Origin: JBEKZQ01 sp049509675
GTDB lineage: Bacteria > Planctomycetota > Planctomycetia > Pirellulales > Thermoguttaceae
Length of the DNA stretch: 6,371 bases
NCBI GenBank assembly: GCA_049509675.1
Contig: JBEKZQ010000371.1
Coordinates: forward strand, 1 to 6,371
Reading direction: 5' to 3'
Below the pieces are notes generated by a model. The model did no database searches, was not told where the DNA came from, and saw nothing but the letters and a program-made list of their open reading frames with translations. Shown piece by piece: positions 5,052 through 6,371 of the stretch. Every line of letters starts with the position of its first letter. Position 1 is the stretch's first letter. A program made the translations under genes and the position numbers.

Positions 5052-6371
5052 ATGAAGGTGCTTAGTACAATGTTGACTGCAGCGGTGCTCGCGGGCACGG
5101 TCTAGGTCGAATTTGCAGGCAAGACCTTCTGTCTCAACGGCGGCGAAAGCCGTGCCTTTGCCGCCGATCAGAAGTCAACGCCGGTGATGGTCCAGGATTT
5201 TGAGAAGGCCGCTCCGCCATGCAGCGTGTGGGTGGTGGGCATCCCCAACGAGAATGCTTCGATCGAGCTCTCGACCGAGCATCCGTACGAGGGAAAACAA
5301 TGCCTTAAGTTGCATTACCACTTCACCGGGAATGGGCAATACCTGGGTGTCAATGTGCCCGTCAAGAAAATCCTGGCGCCGATTCATAAACTGCACTTCA
5401 TGCTCTATGGCGATAACTCAGGCTGTGGTTACGGGATATATTTGGCTGATGTCAGCGACGAAACGCATAAGTATCGAAACGCGGAAACGATGAAGATCGA
5501 TTTCAAGGGCTGGAAAGAGATCGTCATCGATCTGGATGCTCCCCATGAGACCTGGGGAGGAGACAAGAACGGCAAGATCGATTATCCGATCAGCAGGATC
5601 ACGCTCGAGATCAGCCAGGCCAAGACGCCCGTCGAGGGCAATCTGTATTTCGATTCCCTCAGCGTCGACTCCGGCAAGAGCGTGGAGGAGACCTTGGGCA
5701 GCCAGATTTCCGTGCTCTCGCCGGGCTATTGCTCCGACGTACAGGGCGACACTCCCGTCACGCTTGCGGCCCCCGGCTTCAAGAGCCTGACCGTGAAATG
5801 CTGGAAGCAAGGCGGCGAGTTCGGTTCCGATTCGACCGTCGCCGCGGTGGACCTCGATGCGAAAGGCAACGGCAAGTTCGTCTTCCCGGCCAATGCCTAC
5901 CCGCATGGCCCCATCACCGTGACCATCAGCGGCCGCAGCAGCGGCCTCAAAGACAATTGCTACCTGCAACTCTACAACAAGGGGGGCGTTTCCTGGAACG
6001 AAGGAATGCCCAAGGACCCGCCGCCCGCGGCGAAAGGCATGACTCTGGCCTTCGCCGACGACTTCAAGGGCCGGCTGTCGATCTCCAGCACCGATTCCAA
6101 GGCCACCTATTACGACCACAAGCCGCCCAGCGGCTGGCAGGACTTCAGCGTGCATGCGTTCACCAGCCACGATTCGCCGAACAACCCCTTTGCCCAGGTC
6201 GATTCCTATCTGCGCATCAGGGCCAACGACAAGACCCATGCTTCCGGGATAATCTGCTCCATGAAGAACGACGCCACCGGCATCACCGCCAAGGCGCCCT
6301 GCTACTTCGAGTGCCGGTTCATCGGTCCCAACGCCATCGGCACCTGGCCGGCGTTCTGGCTGCTGACCGAT
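5052..6371 (+). CDS. Secreted modular GH16-type glycoside hydrolase, partial, with an amber codon in the signal peptide
   Basis: The frame runs from ATG 5052 to the right edge (440 codons seen), with one stop, TAG at 5103-5105 (codon 18). Counting that codon, residues 1 to about 39 form a signal peptide (MKVLSTMLTAAVLAGTV, stop, VEF, ending RAFAAD). Residues 45-207 form a beta-sandwich, carbohydrate-binding-like domain (from VMVQDFEK to LYFDSLSVDS). Residues 216-320 look like an Ig-like or linker domain (VLSPGYCSDVQGDTPVTLAAPGFKSLTVKCW). From about 330 (MTLAFADDFKG) the GH16 fold begins, with its clear mark APCYFECRFIGPNAIGTWPAFWLLTD. The catalytic ExDxxE would come just after the window. GH16 enzymes cut beta-1,3/1,4-glucans or galactans, so this probably digests external polysaccharide. 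The stop would be TGG (Trp) with one base changed. The downstream ATG 5187 would give a product without a signal peptide. The gene is therefore a fresh pseudogene, a sequencing error or a read-through case. Confidence 0.75.

Noticed and set aside
5418..6239. 273-codon minus-strand frame
   Set aside because: Antisense shadow of the GH16-type gene; the plus strand has clear domain motifs while this frame has only Gly/Val/Ala-rich low-information sequence.
1..6371. CRISPR array, tRNA or rRNA genes
   Set aside because: No regularly spaced repeat-spacer pattern, no cloverleaf-like sequence with a TTCRANY arm and no rRNA-like segment was found on reading both strands.

Overview
This GC-rich window looks like an accessory stretch of a planctomycete-type bacterial chromosome. 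That assignment is inference, from the style of the IS4-type transposase, the XRE regulator, the VapC-like PIN remnant and the large secreted GH16-type enzyme; no ribosomal or other marker gene is present. Three parts can be read: a mobile-element zone, a worn toxin-antitoxin zone, and a pair of exported proteins.

Left part (1-983): a possible 35-residue C-terminal tail of an unidentified gene ends at 110. After it comes about 870 bases with no convincing gene, carrying a decamer repeat (CCGTCCCTAA, two tandem pairs) and a short perfect palindrome. Mobile part (984-3063): an IS4-family insertion sequence. Its transposase (1299-2669, minus strand) keeps the DDE triad and the YREK signature. 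I propose its ends from a perfect 20-bp inverted repeat (984-1003 and 3044-3063), giving an element of 2,080 bp. A perfect 10-bp-arm hairpin abuts the transposase start codon and could hide its ribosome-binding site.

Toxin-antitoxin zone (3064-3860): directly at the right end of the IS begins the C-terminal half of a VapC-like PIN-domain protein (3064-3290, plus). Its N-terminal half is not on the other side of the IS, and no clear target duplication is seen, so the insertion was probably followed by deletion or recombination. Past the PIN stop codon the same frame reads on into what looks like a small antitoxin without a start codon. Convergent to it is an intact XRE-family regulator (3402-3746, minus), driven by a perfect sigma70-type promoter (TTGACA, 17 nt, TATAAT) and preceded by an 8-codon mini-ORF.

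Right part (3860-6371): two plus-strand genes for exported proteins. The first (4027-4836) has a signal peptide and a Cys/Glu/His arrangement like bacterial transglutaminase (Tgl) or NlpC/P60-type enzymes. The second (5052 to the window edge) is a modular GH16-type glycoside hydrolase with an N-terminal beta-sandwich domain, a linker or Ig-like domain and the beginning of the GH16 domain. It has an excellent Shine-Dalgarno site and start, but an amber codon (TAG at 5103) interrupts its signal peptide. The two genes are 215 bases apart, with a hairpin between them, so they are probably separate transcription units.
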